Assembly (NCBI GenBank): GCA_016182845.1
Contig: JACPFT010000018.1
Span: 34,617-67,528 of the forward strand
Length of the DNA: 32,912 nucleotides
Direction: 5' to 3'
Source of the DNA: Gammaproteobacteria bacterium
GTDB lineage: Bacteria > Pseudomonadota > Gammaproteobacteria > Enterobacterales > Permianibacteraceae
Every line of letters starts with the position of its first letter. The first letter of the stretch is position 1. Below the pieces are notes generated by a model. It did not search any database and had not been told where the DNA came from. It worked only from the letters and a program-made list of their open reading frames with translations. The position numbers and the translations under genes are program-made. This document shows positions 31,919 through 32,912 of this stretch, piece after piece.

Positions 31919-32467
31919 ATGAGCAATAAAGACGAAAACCTGATCTGGGTCGATCTGGAAATGACCGGTCTGGACCCGGACAAGGACCGTATCATCGAAT
32001 TGGCGGTCATCGTCACCGATCGCCAGCTCAATGTGGTGGCGGAAGGCCCGGTCTTCGCGGTCAAGCAGAGCGAGGCCACCATGGCGGCCATGGACGAGTG
32101 GTGCACGCGCACCCACGGCGCCTCCGGCCTCACCGCCCGGGTCCTGGCCAGCGAGACCGACGAGGCGGCGGTGGAGGCGGCGACCCTGGATTTCCTGAGC
32201 AAGTATGTCAATCCCGGCCGCTCGCCCATCTGCGGCAACAGCATCTGCCAGGATCGGCGCTTCCTGTACCGCTACATGCCGGCCCTGGAGAAGTATTTCC
32301 ATTACCGCAACCTGGACGTGTCCACGGTCAAGGAGCTGGCCCGCTACTGGCGCCCGGCCATTCTCGACGGCCTGAAGAAGTCCAGTGCCCACCAGGCCTT
32401 GGACGATATCCGCGAGTCCATCGCCGAGCTCAAGCACTACCAGGGAAGCTTCTTCAAGCTGGATTGA
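31919..32467 (+). CDS. orn: Oligoribonuclease
   Basis: DEDDh 3'-5' exoribonuclease that degrades 2-5 nt RNAs, and pGpG, the product of c-di-GMP breakdown. Seen: 182 residues (E. coli 181) with the five catalytic residues at the same numbers as in E. coli: D12 and E14 ([10 protein letters not shown]), D112 ([10 protein letters not shown]), H158 and D163 ([13 protein letters not shown]). AGGA precedes the ATG at 31919. It is divergent from phhB across 72 bp. By removing pGpG it supports the c-di-GMP signalling that fimX reads. Confidence 0.97.
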   Translation: MSNKDENLIWVDLEMTGLDPDKDRIIELAVIVTDRQLNVVAEGPVFAVKQSEATMAAMDEWCTRTHGASGLTARVLASETDEAAVEAATLDFLSKYVNPGRSPICGNSICQDRRFLYRYMPALEKYFHYRNLDVSTVKELARYWRPAILDGLKKSSAHQALDDIRESIAELKHYQGSFFKLD

Positions 32468-32503
32468 GCCGCCGTCAGCGCGGAAAAAATTTCATCGGGG
32501 GGC

Positions 32504-32531
32504 TTGCGCGTTCGAATCAGTTTGCTAGAAT
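32504..32531 (+). promoter_or_regulatory. Promoter of tRNA-Gly
   Basis: TTGCGC (32504-32509) and TAGAAT (32526-32531) are separated by 16 bp and followed by a GC-rich discriminator (GCGCGGCC), typical of stringently controlled stable-RNA promoters. Initiation near 32538 would leave a leader of about 35 nt before the tRNA. Confidence 0.65.
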
Positions 32532-32573
32532 GCGCGGCCTCAGCACGACGCACAGCGTAAGTGTTGAAACCAA

Positions 32574-32649
<76 letters not shown>

Positions 32650-32657
32650 AATTTTAG

Positions 32658-32689
32658 AAAAACGGCGCCTTAGGGTGCCGTTTTTTTTT
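32658..32689 (+). terminator. Intrinsic terminator of tRNA-Gly
   Basis: AAAAACGGCGCC (32658-32669), loop TTAG, then GGTGCCG (32674-32680) followed by nine T (32681-32689). The stem has one G-T wobble. Its ACGGCGCC stem recurs in the terminator at 22876-22901. Confidence 0.92.
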
Positions 32690-32696
32690 GTGCTTC

Positions 32697-32782
32697 GTAG
32701 GGCGAGTTAGGCCGAAGGCCGTAATCCGCCGTCTTGATGCATCCGCCAGCGAAAATGGCGGGTTACGCTACGCTAACCCGTA
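32697..32782. repeat. Diverged REP-like element
   Basis: GTAGGGCGAGTTAGGCCGAAGG and CGTAATCCGCC (32697-32730) are followed by GGCGGGTTACGCTACGCTAACCCG (about 32757-32780). The same layout of two inverted GGGTTA-type units separated by a short spacer is seen at 7437-7519, but with many base changes. The remaining sequence to 32912 shows no gene or clear signal to me. Confidence 0.65.
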
Positions 32783-32912
32783 TATGGACTCCTCCCGGCT
32801 TGCAAGCTGTCGCCTCGTTGTCTTCGGGTATCGACTGCAACCGTATATCCGGCTTCTCGGTGGGCCCGTAACGGGTCCGAGCCATGATGGTTGTTCGCGC
32901 ACACCGTGCCGA

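Overview
This is a high-GC, gene-dense stretch of a gammaproteobacterial chromosome, and most of it is housekeeping. The gene order nudF, yqiB, cpdA, parE, parC, a TIGR02647-type gene, a membrane cyclase-like gene, serB, fimX, psd, motA, motB, rsgA, orn closely follows what I remember of the Pseudomonas aeruginosa chromosome (PA4951-PA4971 region). The presence of rsd/algQ, fimX and a pyruvoyl-type psd also fits Gammaproteobacteria. The interspersed palindromes and the genes inserted into the conserved order suggest a relative outside Pseudomonas itself, but I cannot name the genus.

Layout. Bases 1-2382 hold the 5' part of rsd (minus) and a divergent membrane PAS histidine kinase with no response regulator in view. 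Bases 2563-5388 (minus) encode a large secreted Asp-box/PKD/PPC protein. recN follows at 5740-7407. Then come a REP-like repeat, an AT-rich gap with stacked hairpins, and a coupled minus-strand pair (four-helix membrane protein plus XRE regulator). The block 8721-12598 carries nudF-yqiB-cpdA and then cytochrome b561 with two YceI proteins. The block 12797-18423 carries parE, a divergent HNH-type protein, parC and a small TIGR02647-type protein, so both topoisomerase IV subunits are here. A minus-strand cyclase-like membrane protein and serB diverge at about 19.9 kb. A serine hydrolase with a C-terminal membrane domain follows, and a strong bidirectional terminator separates it from a minus-strand block with fimX, a PilZ-like protein gene, a small exported protein gene and psd. 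motAB (plus), rsgA-phhB (minus), orn (plus) and tRNA-Gly(GCC) close the window.

Functional themes. Surface motility and c-di-GMP are represented by fimX, the PilZ-like protein, motAB and, through clearance of linear dinucleotides, orn. cpdA (3',5'-cAMP hydrolysis) and a cyclase-like protein could touch cyclic-nucleotide signalling, although the cyclase-like protein has one altered metal ligand.

No CRISPR array, prophage, insertion sequence, toxin-antitoxin pair or recognisable defence island is visible. The least explained material is non-coding. There is an array of five to six consecutive hairpins immediately upstream of parC. There is a 122-bp nested palindrome that swallows the cpdA stop codon. 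A CCCTCTCCC/GGGAGAGGG palindrome family occurs three times, and one copy has become the C-terminal coding tail of a membrane protein. A REP-like family built on GTCGGGTTA also occurs.
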